Source: Bacillota bacterium
Lineage (GTDB): Bacteria; Bacillota; Clostridia; DSM-8532
Assembly: GCA_023443745.1 (NCBI GenBank)
Contig: JAEZTB010000033.1
Span: forward strand, 1-64,000
Length of the DNA: 64,000 nt
Direction: 5' to 3'
Shown: in pieces, positions 8,837-17,367 of the stretch
How positions within the stretch are numbered: position 1 is the first letter of the stretch
Layout of the letters: the number at the start of each line of letters is the position of its first letter
Notes under the pieces: model-generated
Told to the model about the DNA's origin: nothing
Seen by the model: only the letters and a program-made list of their open reading frames with translations
Database searches by the model: none
Position numbers and translations under genes: made by a program

Positions 8837-11246
8837 TGACGTACCCTCCTTCCAAGAGAAGACTTCTCATTGTTTCCTCGGCCTCCAGCATTTCGTCAAA
8901 GGCTTCGAAGTATTGCCTGCGTACTTCAGCTGGGGGGACAATTTCTTGTTCTTTCTTTTCGATATAGTTATTAATAGCTAAGGTGTAGTCCTTTTCTCTC
9001 ACATCGGGGATAGTGACAACCTTCACCTTTTCGATGACATCCTTATAGTCGGTGTAGAATTTGAATACCTTGCTAATATCATCATCAGTCATGATGTTTT
9101 GTGCCCGCTGTGCAGTATAGATGTCTGAGGCATCGATCATGCAGATGCGCCCTTTGTGGTCATTCTTTTTATCGTTATTTAGAAGAAGAATACAAGCCGA
9201 GACACCGGTGGAGTAGAATACACCACCTACCAATGTAATGACACATTCTAGCTTATCCGATTCAACGAGCTGCTTACGAATTTCGCCTTCTTTGCCACCT
9301 CGGAATAGCACGCCCTGCGGCAAAACAACTGCACATCGTCCGTTCTTCTGATTCATAGACTTCATCATGTGCTGCAGCCATGCATAGTCGGCATTTGAAT
9401 CTGATGGGCAACCCCACATGTTTCGTCCATATATATCTGAACTAAACTGTTCAGCGCCCCAACTCTTCAGGGAAAATGGCGGATTAGCAACGACGCAGTC
9501 AAAAGTCTTCAACTTGCCGCCATCGTGATAATTCGGAGAGCGAAGAGTGTCACCCTGTGTTACCTTGAAGTCCTTTGCACCATGTAAAAACAGGTTCATT
9601 CGGGCGATAGCGGAGGTAGATAGGTTTTTCTCCTGACCATAGATGCGACCGTATGTTAATTTATCACCCTTCATATAACGGATGGCTTCAATCAACATGC
9701 CGCCGGTTCCGCAAGCGGGGTCATAAACCGTTTCTCCGATCTTGGGGTCCATCAGCATGATAAGAAGTTTAACAATGGAACGCGGGGTGTAAAATTCACC
9801 TGCGTTCTTCTTGGACAGGTCGGCAAACTTCTTAATTAGGAATTCGTAACTATCGCCCATAACATCTGCAGAATAATTTGTATTACCAACTTTTATTTTG
9901 GACATATGCTCAATGAGGTTTTTCAGTCGCTCGTCAGATAGCTTTGTTTTGTCAGTCCAGTTGGCATCATCGAAACTGCTGAACACACCACTTAATGTAT
10001 CTGGGTTTGCCCGCTCAATTCCATTCATCGCTCTGACGATTGCGACACCTACATTTTCGCTGGCCTCACGGACATCCTGCCAGTGGCATCCTTCCGGGAT
10101 GTCGAAGCTGTGGTTTTCCGGAAAACTGGCATATTCCTCATCGCCTCCAGAACTCTCAAGGGCATCTTGTGTTTCTTCGTCGTAGACATCACTAATTCTC
10201 TTAAAAAAGAGGATAGGCGTCACATAGCTTTTGTACTCATCTTGGTTTATTGGTCCGCGAAGAATATTACAAGCCTCAAAGAGGTGATTAAATAACTTCT
10301 GACTCGTTGTCTCTTCGTTTGTAGGAATTGAATCATATAATTCTTTTTCTGCTGTTTCTATAGAGGACTGCATCATAGTTTTTCGGTCTCCTGTCTGGAC
10401 CTTAGTCTCTGTGCTTCTTTCAATGCCAACACTACCAATGTCATTTACTTTTTCCATCTTTGATGGGTATTTGTTTTCAAACTCTACCAGTATCTTAAGC
10501 AAACGCTCATCAAGGAAGGTAAGAGCGTGCTTTCTGATTTCTGTAGGTATCCCGTAGTAGGCTTCCGCGATGCCTCCTGTAATAGCCGCAAGGGTATCAC
10601 TGTCGCCTCCAATTGATATTGCATTACGTATTGCATCTTCAAAATTCTTTGACTCGAAGAAGGCTTCCAATGCTTGAGGCACTGTATCTTGACAACTTTC
10701 GTTAAACTCATAGCTGTCTCGGATTCCATCAAGAGTAAAGTTCAGCTGGTAGTAGTTCTTCGTTATGTAGTCACGAATCTCAAGTAGGTTCTTTCCAGAA
10801 CGGGCGAGGAAAATAGCAACCGCTGTTGCTTCTGCACCTTTTAAACCCTCCGGATGATTGTGCGTTACTTCCGTCACTGCTTTAGATAGCTGTTTAGCTT
10901 CTTCCAAGCTGTTGGCCACGAAGCCGCATGCACTGACACGCATTGCTGCCCCATTTCCGTAGCTGCCATAAGGCTTAGGATCATCAGAATGTATCCAATC
11001 TCTGAATCGGGCACCATATCCGCAATTCGGATAGTTCCTTCCGATACCATGCATATACTTTACGGCATTTTCAGGCAGGTCACTGTAATCTGATTTGCTT
11101 TCCAACAGAGCTTTAGCTATTGCCAAAGACATGATGGAGTCATCTGTAACACTGCATTTATAAGTCAGGAAGTCAAACTGTTTGCTCCTGTTATTATTCC
11201 ATTCAAAACGGGAACCGACGATGTCCCCGATAATAGCTCCTAACAT
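8829..11246 (-). CDS. ADP-ribosylglycohydrolase-HsdM fusion protein
   Basis: This is a single 805-residue open frame with two enzymes. Residues 1-262 match the ADP-ribosylglycohydrolase (DraG/ARH) family: GDIVG at the start, TDDS (34-37) and GGDSDT (213-218) for the two metal ions, SYGNGAAMR at 94-103 and THNHPEG at 128-134. After a polar linker (about 263-290) comes a complete HsdM: LFFKRISDVYDEE, DPACGTGG (509-516) and NPPF (588-591). Neither half shows lost key residues. GGAGGTG lies just before the ATG, 15 bp after the upstream gene. An internal AGGAGA (10387-10392) sits 10 nt before paired ATGs at codons 291-292, so a free HsdM might also be made. It could hydrolyse ADP-ribose from protein or DNA while methylating; this is inference. 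Confidence 0.85.
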   Translation of the reverse strand: MLGAIIGDIVGSRFEWNNNRSKQFDFLTYKCSVTDDSIMSLAIAKALLESKSDYSDLPENAVKYMHGIGRNYPNCGYGARFRDWIHSDDPKPYGSYGNGAAMRVSACGFVANSLEEAKQLSKAVTEVTHNHPEGLKGAEATAVAIFLARSGKNLLEIRDYITKNYYQLNFTLDGIRDSYEFNESCQDTVPQALEAFFESKNFEDAIRNAISIGGDSDTLAAITGGIAEAYYGIPTEIRKHALTFLDERLLKILVEFENKYPSKMEKVNDIGSVGIERSTETKVQTGDRKTMMQSSIETAEKELYDSIPTNEETTSQKLFNHLFEACNILRGPINQDEYKSYVTPILFFKRISDVYDEETQDALESSGGDEEYASFPENHSFDIPEGCHWQDVREASENVGVAIVRAMNGIERANPDTLSGVFSSFDDANWTDKTKLSDERLKNLIEHMSKIKVGNTNYSADVMGDSYEFLIKKFADLSKKNAGEFYTPRSIVKLLIMLMDPKIGETVYDPACGTGGMLIEAIRYMKGDKLTYGRIYGQEKNLSTSAIARMNLFLHGAKDFKVTQGDTLRSPNYHDGGKLKTFDCVVANPPFSLKSWGAEQFSSDIYGRNMWGCPSDSNADYAWLQHMMKSMNQKNGRCAVVLPQGVLFRGGKEGEIRKQLVESDKLECVITLVGGVFYSTGVSACILLLNNDKKNDHKGRICMIDASDIYTAQRAQNIMTDDDISKVFKFYTDYKDVIEKVKVVTIPDVREKDYTLAINNYIEKKEQEIVPPAEVRRQYFEAFDEMLEAEETMRSLLLEGGYVNE

Positions 11247-11260
11247 ATTGACACCTCCAA

Positions 11261-12865
11261 TTAAAATTCTCGTAGTTTATCTAAGACCTCATTCCAGCGC
11301 CCTTCAGCAGCTGCGATGGTATCTTTATAAATTGTCAATTCATTTTTATATTCATCCGCTTTTTGTTGTTGCTCCTCTATAGACGGAAGAGGTATTTCTA
11401 AAACCTTAAGGTCTTTATAGCTGATGTTTATGATTGTGATCCCTTGTTGCACCCCGCTAATCATCTTTTCACCAAGAGGACTGTCTAAGAATATCTTCAG
11501 GTAAGTGCTGTTAAGCATCTTTGGCTCCGGACGAATAACAATGACATTTGATGAAGCAATGCAAGGGTAACCTTGCTCATGGAATATTGCGGTTCTGATT
11601 GCCGTACCTCTTGCTGGGATTAGTACGTCGCCTTCTTTTAGCAGGTAGTTCGTAACCTTACGTTCTTCTTCATCTAAGTGGTCAAGACCGTCGTAGCCGA
11701 TATCGTATTCACCAATGTTGGAGATGTTTACAACGCCGATACTTCCGGTCGGGTCTTTCTTTGTAACTGATTTCCCACGGAAGATTTCTGCGATATCTCC
11801 CAGAGCCATTCTGCGAACAGAGGACTCCTGAAATTTAAGCCATTCTTCATCCTGCTGTGAAAATATTTTGTTTATGTTCCAGTCACCAAGCTCCTCGAGT
11901 TCATCAGACATAACAAATGTCTCTTCTTCAATAATAAGTTCTCCAGCTGTGTCACGTCTGTTTTTACGATTCTCAGCTTTGTAACGACGAACTATTACAT
12001 CATCATCACCCGGCTTAGTATTGACAACATCAATGAGGTAGGTTTTAATTCCTGTGCCTTCAAAGGTACCCTCCGGAAGCTCAGCGATTTCCTTAACACG
12101 GTAAGTCTGCTGCACAAACCTCCTAAGCTCACCATTCTTTCCCTGAGCGTATGTGATTCTTGCAGGCATCGTGATTACAAGCTCACCGCCACCGGTTGTA
12201 TGAAGAAGCAGGTTTTCAAGTGCTACAGCATCTTGATCTCTGCACATGAAGTTCTCATCTTCTACAAGGTTTCTTGTTCCAAAGTTAGGAACAGAGAATA
12301 TGAGGTCGTATCGCTTGTTTGTAAAGCCATACTGATATATGCTGGCATTCAATATCTCTACATTCTCATATCCAGCGAAAATCCTGTTAATTACTTGATG
12401 GCTGATTGTATTTTCAGTTGTGATGGTAAAGCTGCAGCCAGGATGTTCATCAACAAGCCTTTTCAGGTTAGGGATGAATTTTTCACCTTCGGCAATAAGA
12501 ACTTCATCGGCATCAAGTTTAAAGTGATTATTGTACTCCTTAAATAGGGCGTTAGATATTGCTGAATATCTAAACCCTTTGGTGCTCTCAGCCAACATCA
12601 TTTCCCAATCGAGTTCTCCAGTGAAATCACCGTATGCTTTATATATTCGGACAAATTGTTCCTTGTCCTTAAATGGATTTACAATATTAAGCCTATCAGC
12701 CACCGAGAGCATCGTCTCGTAGATGCGATCTTCTGACCCATCTGACATTTTTCTACTCTGGCATTCTTCCTTAGTTTCAGCTACAAGAAGCGCAGCAGGA
12801 ACGTAGGAGTCGATCCCCATATACCCTCTGAAAAGATTCATATACTCAAAGGTCGCGTTAGTCAT
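11261..12865 (-). CDS. Degenerate N6-methyltransferase fused to a single HsdS target-recognition domain
   Basis: This protein has 534 residues and is the first gene of the restriction operon. Residues about 40-300 look like the Rossmann part of an N6-adenine methylase, including YDLIF, a block before GGGELVITMPARI, and ELPEGTFEGTGIKTYLIDV. The catalytic motif reads SVPNFG (191-196) instead of (N/D)PP(Y/F), and no clear glycine-rich SAM motif is visible, so methylation activity is doubtful. Residues about 350-534 form one HsdS-like target-recognition domain: ALGDIAEIFRGK, the GDVLIPARG block, IPLPSIEEQQQKADEYKNEL, and a terminal helix. An AAAGGAGG site precedes the ATG. It may supply an alternative specificity half, or act as a scaffold. 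Assignment of the C-terminal half is firmer than the N-terminal half. Confidence 0.75.
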   Translation of the reverse strand: MTNATFEYMNLFRGYMGIDSYVPAALLVAETKEECQSRKMSDGSEDRIYETMLSVADRLNIVNPFKDKEQFVRIYKAYGDFTGELDWEMMLAESTKGFRYSAISNALFKEYNNHFKLDADEVLIAEGEKFIPNLKRLVDEHPGCSFTITTENTISHQVINRIFAGYENVEILNASIYQYGFTNKRYDLIFSVPNFGTRNLVEDENFMCRDQDAVALENLLLHTTGGGELVITMPARITYAQGKNGELRRFVQQTYRVKEIAELPEGTFEGTGIKTYLIDVVNTKPGDDDVIVRRYKAENRKNRRDTAGELIIEEETFVMSDELEELGDWNINKIFSQQDEEWLKFQESSVRRMALGDIAEIFRGKSVTKKDPTGSIGVVNISNIGEYDIGYDGLDHLDEEERKVTNYLLKEGDVLIPARGTAIRTAIFHEQGYPCIASSNVIVIRPEPKMLNSTYLKIFLDSPLGEKMISGVQQGITIINISYKDLKVLEIPLPSIEEQQQKADEYKNELTIYKDTIAAAEGRWNEVLDKLREF

Positions 12866-12907
12866 GTTTTACCTCCTTTGGTTCAATTTACTTCTTTAAC
12901 TATACTA

Positions 12908-12936
12908 AGAATATCACGCCCAAATAATAATGTCAA
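12908..12936 (-). promoter_or_regulatory. Promoter of the restriction-modification operon
   Basis: On the minus strand the -35 hexamer TTGACA (12931-12936) is separated by 17 bp from the -10 hexamer TATTCT (12908-12913), about 45 bp upstream of the first gene. It is the only strong promoter seen for the leftward operon. Confidence 0.75.
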
Positions 12937-12949
12937 GCTCTATTTGAAT

Positions 12950-12969
12950 TTTGGTATTCACATACCAAA
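12950..12969. promoter_or_regulatory. Palindromic operator upstream of the restriction-modification promoter
   Basis: A perfect 8-bp inverted repeat (TTTGGTAT, 4-nt spacer, ATACCAAA) lies 13 bp upstream of the -35 box. The size and symmetry fit a dimeric repressor or activator site. No regulator gene is adjacent on this side; the HTH of the M78 protein at the far end of the operon is one candidate. Confidence 0.5.
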
Positions 12970-13159
12970 TTTATATTATAGACGCTCAGAGTTTATAATT
13001 GTATGGTTCCTCTTTATAGAAAGTACCTCTACTCATGCGGCAACAGTTCCCTAGTTTCAACCTATCCAAAAATCAGTAGTTCCCTTGTCTCGCGGGATAA
13101 AAAGCAGTTCTATAGCCTCAACCCGACAATACTCTTAAACCGGGGCTACTTTTGAACGA
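12970..13159. other. Junction between the accessory island and core chromosome
   Basis: About 190 bp without a gene. No tRNA, integrase or obvious attachment repeat is seen. It lies between the operon operator and the rlmD terminator and is the likely place of the right island boundary. Confidence 0.35.
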
Positions 13160-13213
13160 TAAAAAAATAAGGTTTCCATCAATCGGTGATTGCTACCGAA
13201 AGTCTGGAAACCT
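13160..13213 (-). terminator. Terminator of the RlmD-family gene
   Basis: A 9-bp inverted repeat (AGGTTTCCA at 13170-13178, TGGAAACCT at 13205-13213), with a smaller hairpin inside, is followed on the minus strand by a run of T. It lies 27 bp after the stop codon. Confidence 0.8.
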
Positions 13214-13239
13214 TTGATTTCAAGCTATTTACAGCCTAT

Positions 13240-14601
13240 TTATTTATCTTTGCGCGACATCAAGACAACAGTCTCAACGTGCTCCGTCCACGGAAACATG
13301 TCCACGGGCTGGACTTCTTTAACCTCAAAGCCATTCCCGCTCAAATATTTTAAATCCCTGGCCAGGGTAGAAGGATTACAAGAGACATAGACGATCCGGT
13401 CGGGGGCCATATCCACCAGTGTTTTGAGAAGGGCCTCGTCACAGCCCTTGCGTGGTGGGTCAATGAAAACCACATCGGCCTTTATACCCTTGGTATAGAG
13501 CTCGGGAACAACCTTTTCAACCAGCCCTGGGTAAAACTCGGCATTGGTGATACTATTCCGTTTAGCGTTATTCTTTGCGGCTTCAACAGCTTCAGGTTCG
13601 ACCTCGACACCAATGACTTTTGGGGCTTTCCCCGCTACAAAAAGACTGATGGTTCCGATACCGCAATAGAGGTCAAAGACGGTCTCATGACCTTGCAGTC
13701 CCGCATATTCAAGGGCTTTATTGTAGAGCACCTCGGTTTGTTCGGGATTGACCTGATAGAAAGAAAGGGGAGAAATTTCAAAGGTCAGGTCCCCCAACCT
13801 GTCATCAATGGTATCCTTGCCGAAAAGCGTAATGTTACGGTCTCCCAATACCACATTGCCAGGTTTGGCATTAATGTTTAAAATAACACTGGCAAGACCG
13901 GGAATATCCCTTTTTAAATGATAAAGCAGCTTGTTTATTTTCGGTAGGTCCTGACGCGTCGCTACGATAATGACCATGATTTCACCTGTTTTAAAGCCCA
14001 CCTTGGTGACCACATGGCGTATGAGCCCCTGCCCTGTAACCTCATTGTAAACAGAAACATTCAAAGCTCTGATATAATCAAGCACGATGGACTTGGCCTT
14101 ATCGCTCAAGGGATGCTGAATAACACAATTGGGAGTGTCAATGATCTCATGGCTTCGGCGGGCAAAAAAGCCGGCAGCAACACCATTTCTGCTCATACCC
14201 ACGGGATATTGTGCCTTATTTCGGTATTTTAATGGGTCATTCATGCCCAGAGTCTCATGGATAGTTAGATTGGAAAGCCCTCCAATACGGGTCAGATTAT
14301 CCACCACCACCTGACGCTTAAAGGCCAGGGTCTTTTTATAGGACATATGCTGGAGGCTGCAGCCACCACAACGTTTGTAAGCCGGGCAGAAGGCCTCAGT
14401 ACGATGATGGCTTCTTTCGATGAAGCCTTCAATACGGGCTATAGCATAGCTTTTGAGGACCTTAATGACTTTGACTCTTACCTGCTCCCCTTCGATAGCG
14501 CCCTGAACAAAAACGGCAAAGCCATCCTTTTTCCCGACACCCATACCCTCATGGGTCATGCTTGTAATATCCAACTCCAATATTTCATCTTGCTTAACCA
14601 T
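13240..14601 (-). CDS. rlmD: RlmD/RumA-family 23S rRNA uracil-5-methyltransferase
   Basis: The protein (453 aa) methylates uracil C5 in 23S rRNA; Firmicutes homologues can act on two sites (RlmCD). An N-terminal TRAM domain is followed by the [4Fe-4S] ligands C72, C78 and C81 (CPAYKRCGGC) with a further Cys in DTPNC near 158. The SAM motif is FDLYCGIGTISL, followed by DPPRKGCDEALL. The catalytic cysteine lies in VSCNPSTLARDL. An AAAGGAG site precedes the ATG. The C-terminus (HVETVVLMSRKDK) is intact. The 3' end of rumA genes is, as I recall, a known insertion site of streptococcal integrative conjugative elements, which fits the island next door. Confidence 0.92.
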   Translation of the reverse strand: MVKQDEILELDITSMTHEGMGVGKKDGFAVFVQGAIEGEQVRVKVIKVLKSYAIARIEGFIERSHHRTEAFCPAYKRCGGCSLQHMSYKKTLAFKRQVVVDNLTRIGGLSNLTIHETLGMNDPLKYRNKAQYPVGMSRNGVAAGFFARRSHEIIDTPNCVIQHPLSDKAKSIVLDYIRALNVSVYNEVTGQGLIRHVVTKVGFKTGEIMVIIVATRQDLPKINKLLYHLKRDIPGLASVILNINAKPGNVVLGDRNITLFGKDTIDDRLGDLTFEISPLSFYQVNPEQTEVLYNKALEYAGLQGHETVFDLYCGIGTISLFVAGKAPKVIGVEVEPEAVEAAKNNAKRNSITNAEFYPGLVEKVVPELYTKGIKADVVFIDPPRKGCDEALLKTLVDMAPDRIVYVSCNPSTLARDLKYLSGNGFEVKEVQPVDMFPWTEHVETVVLMSRKDK

Positions 14602-14622
14602 ATTTTCTCCTTTGACTCACTT

Positions 14623-14687
14623 AAAAAGGGACACGCCACTGCTTCGCTCCGTAACAAACCTCGGTCATGCATGCTGTGGAATGTCCC
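14623..14687 (-). terminator. Terminator after the chemoreceptor gene
   Basis: GGGACATTCCAC and GTGGCGTGTCCC pair on the minus strand across a long loop, followed by TTTTT. It lies 37 bp downstream of the chemoreceptor stop and 15 bp upstream of the rlmD start. Confidence 0.5.
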
Positions 14688-14723
14688 GACTCATATTATT
14701 TTAACCGGAATATCACTCAATCA

Positions 14724-17159
14724 TCAAGATTTTCCTTTATATCTGTCCAGTATACCATTAAGCCTCGAATATGTGGAATTGAGCATGTTTTCAATTCGCT
14801 CCATCTCGGTAATGTTCATCTTGGAATCCTTAAGCTTCATATCCATACTTTGACCGGTTTCATAAAGCTCGGTGGTGGTTTTGTTCATAGTGCTGATGGT
14901 CTCCATGAGCTGCTGATTAGCCACAAGCTGCTTATTGCTTTTCTGTGCGTAATCGTCCAGCGTTCCCACGACCTGCCGCACCCGTTCGGTAATATCCTCA
15001 ATAGACTGATGCACATCCGAGATGCTTCTGGCTCCTTGCTCCACACCGCTGACACCCTCGTCCATGTTCTGGACGGTTAGCTGTATGCGCTCCTGAATCT
15101 CACTGAGCTGGGTTTTAATAGCTTTGGCGGCATTACCGCTGGCATCGGCCAGTTTTCTGATTTCATCGGCCAAAACGGCAAAGCCCCTGCCCTGTTCTCC
15201 GGCCTTAGCGGCTTCTATGGCAGCATTTAAAGCCAACAGATTTGTTCTTTTGGCTATCTGTGTGATAGTGTTGGTAATCTCCTCAATCTTTCCTGAAGAA
15301 CCCTCCAACTGCTCAATCTGCTGTGCGATGTCCTTTACCGTGACCGAGGCTTTCATAATAGCTTCCTTAGCCTCTTGAGCCGTTTGCTTGCTTCTTTCGG
15401 TAACATCCATGGCTTCCTGGGTAACCGCAGCGTCCAGTTCTACCGAATCAAGAACTTCGGTATCCTTAAGGGCAACAGGCTTGGACCGGAAGGATCTCAA
15501 CAGCTCCTCCATGCCCTGGGCCATGTTCTTTAAAAGCTCTTTATTCTGCGTAAAGCTCCCTGATAGCGACGAGCGCATCAGGGATATGGATTCGCTCACC
15601 GCAACGGTTTCATTCAGTATCTGTTCACGGGTGTCCAAAACCTTATTAACGCTTATGGCCATCTGAGAAAATTCGGATGCCATAGGCGTATCAATACGGG
15701 ATTTAAGATCCCCTTGTTCTGCCTTCTTTAAAAGTCCCGTCATTTGACGGATGGGCTTTATAATTGAGGTGGACACAATAAAGGCCATCAGGATGCCTGC
15801 CAGAAGTGAGACAACCGCAAGAGCGACAATGGCCGGAATAATAAAGGCTTTGATATTCTGGGAGGCTGTCACATTCTCCTCGAAATGAGTCTGCAGGATT
15901 TGATTTAAAGCCTGAAATTGGGGCAACATCTCACTTTTTACAGCTTGAATTCGGTTAAGTCCCTCCGCTTTTTTATCGGAAGCCATGGCCTTAAGGCTTA
16001 AAGCGGCCTCATTAAAAGCAGAAGCAGCCGAATCCATCAGCGCCATACCCGCATTATCCTGGGACATAAAGCCTTCCAGAACAGCTCTTAATTCAGGAAC
16101 CTTACTGGTATTTAAAGCTTCAAGTTCTGAGAGATTCCCTTCTAGAACAGCCATAGCTCCCCCAGCCTGAATCTCTAAAGTAAGGATTTGAGCTTTTAAA
16201 ATGGCTTCTCTTTGATCCAAGGCCTTCTGTACAGAAGTAAAGCTTATACCGCCAAGGGCCTCATCAAGCCCGGAAATCTTTGAAGACAAATCTTCGTTCA
16301 TCTTTACCAAATCGTTTATCAAGGATAAAAGTGCTTCCGAATCCCTTGCAAGGCTTTCTTCTTGCTGTGAAAAATCATAAACCGGAAGGGTTTCTGCAGT
16401 AATAGCAGGAAGAGTGGTTGCTTGAGCCGCGCTCATCAATAGCCCGGTCATTTCATCCAGACCGGCCTGACTTTTTTTCATGAGTGCCTCGGTTTTGGAC
16501 ATATAATTCGTCACAGCACGGCGAAGCTCCTGGGTCATGTCCAGACCTTGATGGCTCTCACCCAGAACACTCTCTACGGAAGAACCATGCTTTAAGAGAT
16601 TCTCCTCTAAAGCCTTAAGCTCAGAAACCATTTGCTCGGTATTTTTTTGATTATAGGCTCCAAGGCTTTGGGATAGACTGTCCAATGAAGCCATGGCATT
16701 TTGAAGGTCAGCTTTCAGTTTTTCTTCATCGGAATCTGTTATGGTAGGTAGTATGAAGCTATTGTACGCGTCGGTAACGGCTTTTTCTTTTTCCAGAACG
16801 GATGTGATCAAGCCTCCAGCTTCCCCGGCGGCACCGCCGTTACTCCCCGACTCAAATGTCGATAGATCCGAAAGGATTGCATTGCAGGCAGTGTTTATTT
16901 TATCGTCAATCTTTGCAATTTCTGAGGTAACATCTTTTTTGTCCAGAACGCCCTTATAGAGAATAGTGATTTTTTCATCCGACAGGGCACGCACGTTCTC
17001 ATTCTGTCGGGCCAGTGAAGAATTGTAGCGAATTTTTTTTGCTCCATCCAACACATAGCCTCTGGCAAACCAGGAAATAGCACCGAATAGGAGGATCGAC
17101 AGGGCTACAAGAAAAATAAACCCCATATACACTTTGCTTTTTATTGTCGTCTTTGTCAT
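14724..17159 (-). CDS. Methyl-accepting chemotaxis protein
   Basis: This is a membrane chemoreceptor of about 811 residues. A first membrane helix (FIFLVALSILLFGAISWF) is followed by an unusually long, helical extracytoplasmic region of about 430 residues rich in Glu, Ser and Leu. A second membrane helix (IIPAIVALAVVSLLAGILMA) leads to a HAMP linker and then a signalling domain. The conserved hairpin tip reads IAKRTNLLALNAAIEAAKAG. The start is taken at the third codon (17159), 6 nt after GAGG. The sensor part has no recognisable dCACHE or 4HB pattern, so the ligand is unknown. A SigD-type promoter lies upstream, as expected for a motility-linked receptor. Confidence 0.9.
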   Translation of the reverse strand: MTKTTIKSKVYMGFIFLVALSILLFGAISWFARGYVLDGAKKIRYNSSLARQNENVRALSDEKITILYKGVLDKKDVTSEIAKIDDKINTACNAILSDLSTFESGSNGGAAGEAGGLITSVLEKEKAVTDAYNSFILPTITDSDEEKLKADLQNAMASLDSLSQSLGAYNQKNTEQMVSELKALEENLLKHGSSVESVLGESHQGLDMTQELRRAVTNYMSKTEALMKKSQAGLDEMTGLLMSAAQATTLPAITAETLPVYDFSQQEESLARDSEALLSLINDLVKMNEDLSSKISGLDEALGGISFTSVQKALDQREAILKAQILTLEIQAGGAMAVLEGNLSELEALNTSKVPELRAVLEGFMSQDNAGMALMDSAASAFNEAALSLKAMASDKKAEGLNRIQAVKSEMLPQFQALNQILQTHFEENVTASQNIKAFIIPAIVALAVVSLLAGILMAFIVSTSIIKPIRQMTGLLKKAEQGDLKSRIDTPMASEFSQMAISVNKVLDTREQILNETVAVSESISLMRSSLSGSFTQNKELLKNMAQGMEELLRSFRSKPVALKDTEVLDSVELDAAVTQEAMDVTERSKQTAQEAKEAIMKASVTVKDIAQQIEQLEGSSGKIEEITNTITQIAKRTNLLALNAAIEAAKAGEQGRGFAVLADEIRKLADASGNAAKAIKTQLSEIQERIQLTVQNMDEGVSGVEQGARSISDVHQSIEDITERVRQVVGTLDDYAQKSNKQLVANQQLMETISTMNKTTTELYETGQSMDMKLKDSKMNITEMERIENMLNSTYSRLNGILDRYKGKS

Positions 17160-17300
17160 ATGCATCCTCTAAAAATACCTGATTTGTATGGAAGCTTTAA
17201 TATAAAGTTATTATATGCTCTATCATATACCAACTTTGGAAGAAGTTCAAAACAAATTCTCGGAAGAATCTTCTCTTTGGTGATATAATATATTATAATG

Positions 17301-17328
17301 ATATCGGCCAGTTAGAGAAATCTATTTA
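17301..17328 (-). promoter_or_regulatory. SigD (sigma-28) type promoter for the chemoreceptor
   Basis: On the minus strand TAAA (17325-17328) and GCCGATAT (17301-17308) are separated by 16 bp. This matches the Bacillus SigD consensus TAAA-N15-GCCGATAT apart from one extra spacer base. It lies about 140 bp upstream of the chemoreceptor start, in the divergent intergenic region. Confidence 0.7.
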
Positions 17329-17367
17329 TTTTTATTTTTTTAAAGGGGTATGTTAAGGAGTGACAGT

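Noticed and set aside
10376..11246. Possibility that the glycohydrolase-HsdM fusion is a sequencing error
   Set aside because: The linker is in frame, polar and free of homopolymer runs that would suggest a slip; however only read data can exclude a missed stop.
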